This document shows, piece by piece, positions 45,061-55,039 of a DNA stretch of 64,000 nucleotides. The DNA is from Isoetes taiwanensis (lineage: Eukaryota > Streptophyta > Lycopodiopsida > Isoetales > Isoetaceae), in contig JAJEKV010000041.1 of the NCBI GenBank assembly GCA_021234155.1, positions 10,255,018 through 10,319,017 of the forward strand, given 5' to 3'. A program made the translations under genes and the position numbers. A model generated the notes under the pieces. The model had not been told where the DNA came from. It ran no database searches and worked only from the letters and a program-made list of their open reading frames with translations. Numbering within the stretch: the stretch's first letter is position 1; each line of letters starts with the position of its first letter.

Positions 45061-45112
45061 TTATTTTCCAGAACCTTCCGAATATTCTTTTTTTTAGAAT
45101 ATTCGAATGATT

Positions 45113-45850
45113 ACTGTAATAACTCCTCGAATATTCCTTTACAGAGAATATTCACTGTAATAACTCCTCGAATATTCCTTTACAGAGAATATTTGGCTCT
45201 TTTTGGCACAGCTCTGGTGCATAGCTCTGCTTCGGCATGACTCCTCCGTCATGACTCTTACGTTTGCCGCATAGATGCGCCCGACTTCCTCGCATAGATC
45301 TGCTTCGGCTTCGACAAACTGATCTATGGACTAGGTCGCAGTTGCTTCTTACAAATTTCAATTCCGGCAGGTACACACAAGCCATTTGCATTTCTCAAGC
45401 TGAATTTGTTGCAGAGCTCAGCTATGGCAAACAGCAAAGCAAACGGCAAATATAGACAACTCCGCGGAAGGACATATGATTTTGCAAATAACAATCTACC
45501 ATAGTATATAGCAAATATGGCTGTTATCTGCAAACAAATATGGCATACATATATAAACAGAGCAAGCAGAGCAAGCAGATACATATATAAACAGAGCAAG
45601 CAGATTATGGCAAATATGGCTGTTATTTGCAAAACCATATGTCCGGGGAAGCAGACCTTGCAAAGCACCAGGCTCGGTGACTTCACTGTATGTTACCTCA
45701 CGAGCAAATTGAGCATAGCAGGAACGCGAATCAGGAGGCAAGTGACAGATTAAGGGTAGAAGCTCTGCATATGCGCTTACCACTTCCGTCATCATTGTCT
45801 CAACCTTTTCTTTACTTGCTCTAGAGCTCAGCTATGGCAGAGCTCAGCCT
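45113..45850. repeat. Cluster of small tandem and inverted repeats
   Basis: A 41-base unit starting ACTGTAATAACTCCTCGAAT is duplicated at 45113 and 45154. A 34-base unit starting ATACATATATAAACAGAGCA is duplicated at 45545 and 45579. A 24-base inverted pair with one mismatch lies at 45470-45493 (GGACATATGATTTTGC and on) and 45621-45644 (TGTTATTTGCAAAACC and on). The phrase AGAGCTCAGCTATGGCA occurs at 45413 and 45822. No gene is recognised. Confidence 0.75.
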
Positions 45851-46039
45851 AGCTATCAGAAGTATTTGGTGACCCTTAAGGAACTACGAAATCTTATTTG
45901 TAAATACGAAGATATTTTTCTTCTCGAGGAGGTCATTCTGAGGCGCTTTAATCCATCTCCATTTATTCACAGGTAGTGCAAATTAAGCTGGCTTATGGAG
46001 AAGCTGGCTATGGAGAACCTGCTCGGACTAGGGTTTAAG

Positions 46040-46142
46040 GGAGGTCAACCCTCCCCTCTCGGAAATTACGGCAACAACCCTCTCGGCCTGCCGGCCTCGA
46101 GGGTTATTTGCCGTAATTCCCTCGAGGGGAGGGTTAACCTCC
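46040..46142. repeat. Long fold-back hairpin
   Basis: Two arms of about 49 bases are inverted copies separated by only TGCC. Landmarks are GGAGGTCAACCCTCCCCTC at the left and GAGGGGAGGGTTAACCTCC at the right, and ATTACGGCAACAACCCTC against GAGGGTTATTTGCCGTAAT. Most positions pair, and the mismatches include CTCTCGG against CCTCGAGG. It could be a small fold-back element or a source of hairpin RNA. Confidence 0.85.
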
Positions 46143-46414
46143 TCTTCCCTTTCCGTGGGTATTGAAGTGCTCATGATGGCGCCTAGGGTTTCAGCTCTAC
46201 TCTTTTGCTCATAACTCGAGATTCCGGTGTCAGATTCTGGTGTTCTTGGGTTCGTTGGAAAGCTTATCGAACGAGCTTTCCGTCAGGGCCGGAAATTTCT
46301 ATTGTCTTAATAGAAAACCTTAAGAAAACTTGTCGGAAAAATTCCTACGATACACTAACCGAACCGGAAAATTTGCGATTTCAACCGGTTGGTTTATAGT
46401 GTTCCCCGGACTTT

Positions 46415-46536
46415 GCCCAACACTGGGAGGAACCCCCTAAGTTCTACCCTTCTACGGGCTTGTCAATCGAACATCGCCCAACACTGGGAGGAACCCCCTA
46501 AGTTCTACCCTTCTACGGGCTTGTCAATCGAACATC
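46415..46536. repeat. Perfect 61-base tandem duplication
   Basis: The unit starting GCCCAACACTGGGAGGAACC occurs twice without any difference (46415-46475 and 46476-46536). Such identity indicates a recent duplication or assembly duplication. Confidence 0.93.
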
Positions 46537-47111
46537 GACAATACATCGACAAAGTCAAGGTTATTTATTCATAGCCTTCTTGATGCAATTTTTTTAACAG
46601 TGCTTTTACCAATGTTTTGATTGTAAGACAGTTCGTCAGAAAAAGACCCTTGTAAAGAGCATCAAATGCGATTTTGTCTGTATTACAAGAGCGACTGACC
46701 ATCAAATTAAATGCAGGGATCTGGCATTCAGGCACATGCATTGGCAAACAAAACAACATGTGATAAGATTTAACAGTGAACTTTTTCTGGATAGAATCGG
46801 CCCCCACAAAGTGGAGTGATGATGTATTGCCAAGAAATGCTTAAAAAGTTACAAATAGTCTTCATAAAATACTGATTCATCCAGTTGTCATAACGCAGTA
46901 CAAAAGAATTTGATATTCATTGATTAATCATATGCTTACAACCGAGGATCAAAGATTGCTGCAGCAATTTATAATTATTAAGAATCTCGGCTTCCATTTA
47001 CTCCTCCGATCAAGCCTGATGCTGATGGATCTTTTAAACAATCCAAAGATCCAGCAGCATCGGAGCCATGGATTGGAATTAATATTTACAGAGTAGCAAA
47101 TATAAGAAAAA

Positions 47112-48856
47112 TCAAGCGATGTATCTTCTTGGCAGACACGAATCTTGCTTCAGCTGAAGAATTTCTGCCAATTTGATCGATCTTCTTGGACCTTGGACCA
47201 ATTTAACTGGAGATCCGGCAACCCTTCTCGAAGATGAAGATGCAACATACCGTATTGGAGAATCACATTTTTTTCTCGGAGATCCGGCAGTTTTTCTAGG
47301 TGAAGATTCTATTGGGGCTCTGATTTTAGAAGAAATCCTTATTTGTCTAACAGCGACCGCATGGACTTCTTCCGGTTGGGCTGATCTAATTCTATTTGAT
47401 GCTCTTCTGGTAAGCTGAATACTAGAAAATTGAACATCTTCGTTGCCTGTGATCTGAAGCCTAGAAGGGGATTCTGTTGTGGGCGGCTTAAATTCGATTT
47501 GGATGGGAGCACTCAATTGCAGACGAGACGGGGATTGAACAGATTCTTTACCTCGATCGATATACTGAATTCGAATTGGAGGATCGAGCTGCAGCGGCAA
47601 AGGGGATTCTTCAGAATTTTTATTCGTTTGATCCTTGTAGCCCCTACGCTTAAATGGGGATTGATCAGAATTTTTATTCGATCGATCCTTGTAATCCCTA
47701 TGCTGAACTTCCAGGGGCGATTTATTAACCCTGTTGCTCCATGGAACAGGGGATTTAGCTCTTGCTCTGCATTTTTCCAAAGCCACGCTCCTGCTTCTCA
47801 TCACAGCAATTTCTTCATCGCATACTCTCTCTTTTCTTCTTAGATCTTCAATTCCAATCGGTCTCAGGGATCTGCCCAAACTATTCCAAATGGGCTGTTG
47901 AATTCGTTTTCTGATTTCTCTCAATCCTTTTACGACCTCTGCCATAGTTGGTCTCCTTGAACTTGAAAGCCTTACACATCTTGCAGCAATTACCGCCATA
48001 TCATTTAAAGCATCCATATTCGCGGGCTTTTTTACCTTTGGATCACAGACCGCCATAGCTTTACCTTGTTTTACCAACGGAATAGCCCAATCTACAATAT
48101 TTGGAGGATGATACTGTACATCAATAGCATTTCTTCCACTCATAATCTCAAGCAGAAGAATTCCAAAACTAAATACATCTGTTTTTGTGCTCAAATGACT
48201 AGGAGTAACATAACCTGGATCTAAATAACCCATTGTTCCGGCAGGGGGAGTGGCCAAACGGATTACATCTTCGATCGGGCCTCGTAATGCCAGACCAAAA
48301 TCGCCCACTTTTGCATTCCAATCTGAATCTAAAAGCACATTAGAAGATTTTATATCTCGATGAATCACCGGAGGAGTTGCACAATGCAAAGCTCGGATTG
48401 CTTTCGCTACCTGTAAAGCAAGCTGAACACGAAGATTCCAACTCAAAGATTCAGGCCTGCAATGTAAGATATCATACAGAGTTCCATTTGCCATGAACTC
48501 TACCACCAGAAGCATTTCCTTGCAATCTCTGCTAAAACCTATCAGATTCACAAGCCTGGAGCTCCGGATCTTGGATAAAATTTGGAGCTCGTTTTCGAGC
48601 GGATTTTCATCCGGCAAATTCCTGCGCCCTAATGAAGCACGTTTTACAGCAACCTTCATTCCGTCAAGGAGGGTTCCTTTGTAAACCCAACCATAGCTAC
48701 CTTTTCCCAACAGAGTCTCCCGGCTAAATCCTCCGGTAGCATGCTCAAGCTCCGTGAAACGGAAGTTTTAATCTTAGGAGGCTGGATGGCGGATCCTTTT
48801 CCAGTGGCATGGCAAGTTACGACGGCGCCCTCTGTGCGGCATGAAAGGTACCCCAT
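47112..48856 (-). CDS. Ser/Thr receptor-like cytoplasmic kinase, At1g28390/At3g51990 type
   Basis: This intronless minus-strand gene encodes about 581 residues if one frameshift is bridged. The start at 48856 gives MGYLSCRTEG, the conserved opening of this plant kinase family, with Gly2 and Cys6 suitable for lipid anchoring. Residues 32-47 read FRFTELEHATGGFSRE. The kinase domain spans about 45-320: GKGSYGWV P-loop (51-58), VAVKRA with the ATP lysine near 72, HRDIKSSNVLLD with the catalytic Asp near 168, DFGLALRG near 186, GTMGYLDPGYVTPS activation segment and DVFSFGILLLEIMSGR. All catalytic residues are present. The C-terminal tail of about 260 residues is basic and disordered, with around ten Ser-Pro motifs, longer than in the Arabidopsis relatives. 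The break is at 48762-48766, where one base is missing before the FRFTELE codons. It may be a consensus error. The substrate is unknown. It probably acts at the plasma membrane. Confidence 0.9.
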
Positions 48857-49053
48857 GGCTCTGATGGGCGAGCTGCTAAGGACAAGATAAAGAAAACTGA
48901 ATAATCCTAGCCATGGCCATAGCCGGAAGAGCGCCTCTTTCGCTTGCTCCGGCAGCGGAGGAGCCTCTGTTCGGCCATAGCTGGAGCTTCCGCCCTTTTC
49001 CCTCTCTGGCTGGGCATGGCCACCAAACACCTTTTCTTTCTACCCGGGCAAGA

Positions 49054-49111
49054 CTTTTATGTGCCCGCTCATCCCAGCCGTCGGATCCTTCCGGCCCCTA
49101 CTTTGCACGTG
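49054..49111 (-). promoter_or_regulatory. Putative kinase promoter: TATA-like box and G-box
   Basis: On the minus strand CACATAAAAG (49054-49063) is a TATA-like box about 200 bases upstream of the kinase ATG, and CACGTG (49106-49111) is a G-box a further 50 bases upstream. The spacing is reasonable for a plant core promoter. G-boxes bind bZIP and bHLH factors. No expression evidence is available from sequence. Confidence 0.4.
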
Positions 49112-49315
49112 TAGATCTGATGGCAGTCAATCTTCTACCGTGCGTAGGGGAAGGATCGGAGCCTTTCATCCTGCCACGTAGAGGCCTGAAAAGTTGCGTG
49201 TCGGAGAAAATTTTGGTCGATTTTTCGTTGCGGCGCCACACTTCGGTGACGTGCTTTTATCATTTATTTTTATTTGTTAGTGCTCACCACGCACCACATA
49301 TATGGTTGCTATATA

Positions 49316-49945
49316 TATTCCATGAATGGGTCATGCCCAACAATGCTTTTGACAACTTCCCAAATGTCAAACTTTTATCTACTCTACATGTTTCCATAGC
49401 CCACCTAGTTCTCGCGGACCATACAATTCCATTCCACAAATGACATTCATATGGAGAATCAAAACCACCATACCTTGGTGTGCTGCTCACTTCAGACCTT
49501 CCCATATGGGAATTCCATGAATGGGTCAAGCCCAACAATGCTTTTGACAACTTCCTAAATGTCAAGCTTTCTTCTACTCTACATGTTTCCATAGCCCATC
49601 TAGTTCTCGCGGCCCATACAATTCAATTCAACCCAACTCCGCCTCATTTGCCCATGACAAACCCACAAATGACATTCATGTGGAGAATCAAACTCTGACC
49701 ATTTGCATGTTCCTCGTCTACCTTGGCGTGCTCCATCAATACAAGGGCCTTCCTAAATGTCAACCTTCTACCACTCTACTTGGTTTTCCATAAAACTGAA
49801 TTTCATTGTAATTCCGTCGCCCACATTTGCCTATACAATCCACAACTGACATTCATTTGGAGAAGCAAACTCTAACCATTTGCATGTTTCTCGTCTACCT
49901 GGCATGCTGCATCAATTCAAGGACCTTCCCAATGGGAATTCTATA
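49316..49945. repeat. Three degenerate tandem units of about 200 bases
   Basis: The unit contains CCATGAATGGGTCATGCCCA (49321 and, with one change, 49515), AACTTCCCAAATGTCAA or CCTTCCTAAATGTCAA (49353, 49548, 49748) and ACATTCATRTGGAGAATCAA (49442, 49671, and ACATTCATTTGGAGAAGCAA at 49849). Copies 1 and 2 are closest; copy 3 is truncated and diverged. No gene overlaps it convincingly. Confidence 0.8.
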
Positions 49946-50640
49946 TCCTAGTTGCACATAACCAGTATACCAAAGTGGACTTTCAAATGCTTTATCCCTA
50001 CACCATCACATTCTTTAGCTCGCATTCTTCTAAGTCAAATGCCTATCCTCACTATCTCAACATATATAAGGCAGTTCCAATTTCTGTTTGATTGTAATAT
50101 TTTTTCCCTAGCAAATAATTTGGGGGCGACACGTATCTGAGAAAAACCTGGGAGAGACACGTATCTTTGAAAAAAAAAGGGGATGGGGAGGAGAGTGCCG
50201 TACCTTTCTTCCTCTCCCAGCAATCCGGCCATTGCTTCCTACCCCGCCAAGAATGGGGCAATGGGGCTTCTTTTAAACTTCACTTGTGCTTCCCCATCCG
50301 AGAAAGTGGAAACGATGGCCCGGAAGAGGGTTGCACTTCCAAGCAAAAACTTGAGGAGGATGAAGGCTTTTCCACCTGGTGATGATCTTTGTTTGTGAAG
50401 TCATACCGCTTTGAATATGTGATTTTAGAATTCCAGATAATCTGGCCCGCCATCATTGCTTTTTGCCAATCGATCGGATGAGTGCTTGATCGAACCGGGC
50501 CCTAAACCCCTTTTGAGTCTCGCAAAACCGCACCAAGCCCCTACTTTGGGGCCTGCAACCGTGCCGCCCCTCGCTTTTGGGGCATGTGAATCGTGCACAT
50601 GGGCCTTACAACTCATAATATGCTATGGCGAAGCTATGGC
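49946..50640. other. Intergenic, no gene recognised
   Basis: Short open frames on both strands overlap each other but show no domain. Nothing else could be supported. Confidence 0.4.
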
Positions 50641-50699
50641 GTTATGCAAGCAATTTGCTAACCGACAGCAATCCGGTTCAAATCCGGGTGATTTCGCCC
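50632..50699 (+). other. tRNA-like sequence (B-box and T-arm)
   Basis: GGTTCAAATCC at 50677-50687 is an exact RNA polymerase III B-box, and TCCGG and CCGGG around it pair as a T-stem. Upstream GGCGAAG (50632-50638) can pair with TTTCGCC near 50693-50699 as an acceptor stem, but D and anticodon stems do not form cleanly. It is probably a tRNA-derived fragment or SINE head, not a functional tRNA. Confidence 0.3.
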
Positions 50700-50999
50700 C
50701 CCTTTGTTTTCTTCTAATATGTAGAGGAAAAAAACCGCTCCGCCATATTGCGTATATTTAAGTCCGAAAGAATCAAAGGTTGAAGCACTGGAGACGGGCT
50801 TGCCGACGAAAGAGGGGCATTTTGCCCGGGCAAAAACAAGGCCGGGTTTCACCGAAGTGGAAGGTCCATCAAAGAAATATGGCAGGGGTAACTATGGTGG
50901 AAAAACACCTAACAATGGTAACTGTAGCCGGTCCGGAGGCGCTAGCATTCAGGTTCGTTTGTGCTATTGATCCGTGCGCATATGATCTTTACATAAATA

Positions 51000-53380
51000 G
51001 TTCAAAGTTGTATTCGTTCTAGAAGGCATCAGGTTTTAAATGGCCATGTGCCAGAACCGGTCGCCAAAGGAGTTTTTCTACCATGGGAGTCCAAGATGTA
51101 AAGACTACTACCCGTATTCCGGGTCACATTAAGGTTCTCTAATATATAAGGTTTAAGTTTGTGTATTGTTCCGCATTATGTGTGCCATATCTTTGAGACT
51201 ATTTTCCACCGATTATTGGTATTCTATTTGCGAGAGGGTCCGTGCAAATACAAAGAAGACTCAAGGGCATCTTCACCATATCACCCCGCAAAGACAAATG
51301 CCAAAGATATCCGTGCCAGCCCCAACAATGGATGTCCCACAGTCAGCCCGGTAATGCATCAGCAAATCATCCATGCGATTACCAAACTTCGGTTCCAACA
51401 AAGAAGCGGCACAAAGGCGGCAAAGAATTAAGTCAAAACCCACGGTATGTTCACCAATAACAATATCAACAACCACTTTCCCCAATAAGTACGGCCCGAA
51501 TCTCTTGCTCAAAAAGAGCTCGGTTTCATGGGAACCCAACCCGGTGTATCCGGTGTGAAAAGTGTTGGGAAGGCCTCCTGAACCTAGTAATCGCGTTTTA
51601 GGAAAACAAAGCATTCAAGAAATCGCGTTGCTCGTGCACGCTTCTTACATCGATTATAAAAGCATAATACGGGGTTGGGAATACTACATGATAATTGGAA
51701 TTAGATTGGATACTTAATAGTGCAATTATACTTAGTGGACATGGGCGACCCTAACATCTCGACTAGATATCTTGAGACATTTATGTAGTGTATGCATGAC
51801 AACATGCTCTTTGGTAGGATCAAGTGACTCCATATCGAGTATCATTGCCTAAAGCATCACAACGTGGTTGCCAAGAATAAAATAACCTCGCAAAGACGAT
51901 TACTAAAATATCACTTATCCGTTGTTGCATAAATGGCGATGCTATTAGAATTAGAAGAAATTTATTTGGCTCGGGTCGGTTTTTACGCTGGCATACTTGT
52001 TTTCTTGGTTGTGTATCTAATACGCTTCTTTCATTGTTATTATAGGCCCATCCACATGAAAAGTCGGATCCGAAGTTGAAGACGCCTTCTTTGAAATTGT
52101 CGATGACTTTGTTGAAACAAAGAATGATCTTGCATGCCTCAAAGTTATGATAATTTCCCATGTTCTCTTTATAGCTATGCAATAAGTATTAGGTGATGCA
52201 CAAAACCTTTGGTGAGTCCGGATTTTGGATGTTTTGGGTTTTGGTGGATGGTTTTGTTGGCTTTTTCTAACTCATCTTTGGCGGTGACAACGTTTGTTTG
52301 TCGTTGGCTAAGCATCGAAAATCTTCGCTTTTGGAAGCAAAAGATGTTCTCGCTACATTTGGGTGAGATGGCGGTATAAATTTCGATTAGCGATTATGTT
52401 TCTTGCTAACTTCATTTTTATGAATTTGCTATAGAAAGGAATTGGAACATGGCAATTCCTGGATTTGGAGGAGATGAATACCGATCATATAAGAGGCGGT
52501 GAGTAAAACTTCAAAAGTACATAATATTGATCTTATCTTATTTCAATTAAAAACATTATAATGTTTTTAACTTTTTCTCTTTGGTTTGCCGACCAAGTGA
52601 GTCGAGATAGGCAACGGCTTGCCTAAGTATGGTTTACATCATTATATGTCAGGTTCTTGGTGTCTTGCTAAGTCGGTTCTAATGTTCTTGCATGACTTCT
52701 CGTGTCCGGCAAATACTAGCGCGCGGATCGGAGGGCATCACAAAGAATGCCTCTCAAAACAACCCACAATATGGAAGTTGAACATTGTCACATGTACATG
52801 TCCACTTTCCCCTATATTTTCCATGAGATGAGATGAAATCAAGATGGGATGAGATCAGATGAGATGAAAAGTTTATTATAAGGTCTTTGAAGCTATTTAA
52901 ATGATCATTCATAGCCATCAATGTGCAGCCACATTTTTTGTCCTCCTTTCAAGTGACCCAATTAGAGGTGCATCCGCTCTTCCGTTTAACAACAATTTTC
53001 ATGCCCACAAGAAGAAATATATTTTGATAAGCAAGGTCCATATCTCACTTTTATATGGTGCGCCTGCGCGCTACGCATAATGGCCTTTGTTTGTGGTGTT
53101 TGAAAGAGTGGAAAGTTAAGATTGAGGTTGTTAATATTGTTTGTTGGTTTTCAAATATGTCCAAATGATCTGGACATGGCCCAAATAAGCAATGCTTTGC
53201 TCTCGCATTTTTCTCGGCGCTCTTTTCTTGGTTCGTGGCCCATGGAAAATTTAGACGGTAGATGGCTTCAGTCTTGCAGAGAGGGAACCCTTGCATGTAG
53301 GCGTAACCGTGGTTGATCCGTTTCTTTGGAATAAGGGTTAAGTTCTTCGATGATAATCTAGGGTGGAGGCGGCGTGCCGC
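51000..53380. other. Intergenic, no gene recognised
   Basis: The stretch upstream of the peroxidase fragment should contain that gene's first exons, but I could not find the distal-histidine block (RMHFHDCFV-like) here. Short AGATGAGATG repeats occur near 52820-52870. No other feature could be supported. Confidence 0.4.
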
Positions 53381-53385
53381 GGGTG

Positions 53386-54154
53386 GTGTCGCAATGCGGA
53401 CATTATTGCGTTTTGCGGCGCAGTGTCGCAGTGCGACATTGTTGCGTTTGCAGCGCGTGACATTGTTGCTTTTGCTGATCCTGGTGCTAACTTACATGTG
53501 GTAAAATTGTGCAGTCTGGCAGTCCTTCCTGGAAGCTGAGATCCGGCAGAAGAGATGGCACCTTTTCATCTGATGATGTTGCCAATGCTAACCTCCCTTC
53601 CACTTCTAATCTCACCCTTTGCCTCCAAAGGCCTCTCCCAAGCGGAAATGCTCATTCTTTCCGGTGGGTTTTTTCAGACTTTAGCCTACTTATTCAATTC
53701 ATATCCTCGTTTATAAAATATTCTTAACCTGAATGAATCCCGTATTGGTAATTGCAGGTGCTCATACGATTGGCTTCTCACACTGCAGCTCCTTCACCAG
53801 CAGACTCTACAACTTCAACAGCTCTTTCGATACAGACCCTTCCCTCGATTCCAACCTTGCCCAAAAACTTAAAACAGTCTTGCCCTAGTCAGAACTCCGA
53901 CGCCTCCAAATTGGTGGACATGGACGAATCTTCCACCACGTTTGACAGCAAGTATTATATTGGATTAACCCATCACAAAGGCCTCTTCACTTCTGATGCA
54001 GCTCTTCTCACAGATCCCTCTACTGCCAACTTAGTCCAGCAAAACACTAATAAGAAAGTGTTCTTTAACAATTTTGTAGATGAGCGAGATCGATGTGAAG
54101 ACTGGTCAAGATGGCCAGATTCGCAAGAATTGTCGTGTCGTCAATAGCACCTGA
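53386..54154 (+). pseudogene. Class III peroxidase pseudogene, 3' exons
   Basis: Class III peroxidases are secreted haem enzymes that oxidise phenolics in the plant cell wall. Here 53386-53475 encodes the SCADIVAFAARD block, duplicated with a 37-base period. After an AAATTGTGCAG stretch, 53515-53663 encodes SGSPSWKLRSGRRDGTFSSD, NANLPSTSNLT and, in another frame, FASKGLSQAEMLILSG. A GT donor at 53664 and an acceptor ending at 53757 bound an intron inside the SG|AHTIG codon, the usual position. Exon 4 (53758-54154) gives GAHTIGFSHCSSFTSRLYNF with the proximal haem-ligand His, DMDESSTTFDSKYY, KGLFTSDAALLTDPSTANLV and QDGQIRKNCRVVNST before TGA. A deletion after SNLT, frameshifts near 53880 and 54080, and no distal-His exon indicate a pseudogene, though some indels may be sequence errors. 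Confidence 0.88.
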
Positions 54155-54849
54155 TGACTTCTCCATAAACAAATCAATGATCATTGAGCATATGATCATT
54201 GAGCAAACTGTATATAGATACATTGAAAAATTGATTGACATGGAATTAAACAAAAGAAGATTCTTTTACCATCGCTCTTTTTCTGAGTTTGCTTCAGATA
54301 ATTGTATCAAATCTTTGCTTCGGATTTTTGCTTGTTGCAAATCTTTACATCAAATCTTTACTGTGTATCAGATGCTCTCTCCACTCGACACCCTTGTGTT
54401 GTTCAATTTTTGCATTGCATTTGTTGTTCAATTTTTGCATTGCATTTGTAGCCAGTACACAAAAGAACCACATACGCTTAAAACAGCTAGCAAAAATGGA
54501 TGTTATTATAAATAATTAGACATGACTTTTATTATTGCATCTCAGCCTTTTGATTCTTCTTCCTTTAATTCGATTTGTTAGATATTTGATCATAACATAA
54601 ATCTGTCCTATTTGTTCCAGATTATTAGTATAAACGGCATGACTGATACATTACATCTTAGATATATTCCTTTCTTGATTATCAAAATAGACAATAGAGG
54701 CTCATTAGACTTTATCAGTGTGGCCTGGGTAACGCCAGGATGGATATGTGTTGCGTTATCTTTGCCTTGAATGAATGCGGTATAATATGATGTATTCATA
54801 TTTAACTGTTAGTAATCCTGACAAAGATGTGTTGAAGAAGAAAAAAAAA

Positions 54850-54955
54850 ACGAGAATACTATAGTCGTTATGGTCAGCATCCTTCTATCATGCGGGCACT
54901 GAACACACGGCAAAAAAATGCAGGTTCAAATCCTGCGTGTTCTAGCATCTATAGA
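54850..54955 (+). other. tRNA-like sequence (perfect T-arm)
   Basis: GCAGGTTCAAATCCTGC at 54929-54945 forms a perfect 5-base T-stem with a seven-base loop and contains the B-box GGTTCAAATCC. GAACAC at 54911 and GTGTTC at 54946 are inverted copies around it. No complete tRNA cloverleaf could be folded. A SINE head or tRNA pseudogene is likely. Confidence 0.3.
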
Positions 54956-54986
54956 CTATTTGGGGAAGTTGGGGAAGAGAAACGTT

Positions 54987-55008
54987 CGCGGCGGCCTTGG
55001 CCGCCGCG
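54987..55008. repeat. Perfect GC-rich hairpin
   Basis: CGCGGCGGCC and GGCCGCCGCG are perfect inverted copies separated by TT. Outer bases GAAAC and GTTTC extend the pairing. A TA run lies at 55021-55036. There is no U run directly after it that would suggest a terminator. Confidence 0.9.
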
Positions 55009-55039
55009 ATAAGTTTCTTGTATATATATATATATATCA

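Noticed and set aside
48857-49030. Upstream extension of the kinase start to 49030
   Set aside because: The extension is in frame, but the family starts MGYLSC at 48856 and the added residues resemble no known kinase N-terminus.
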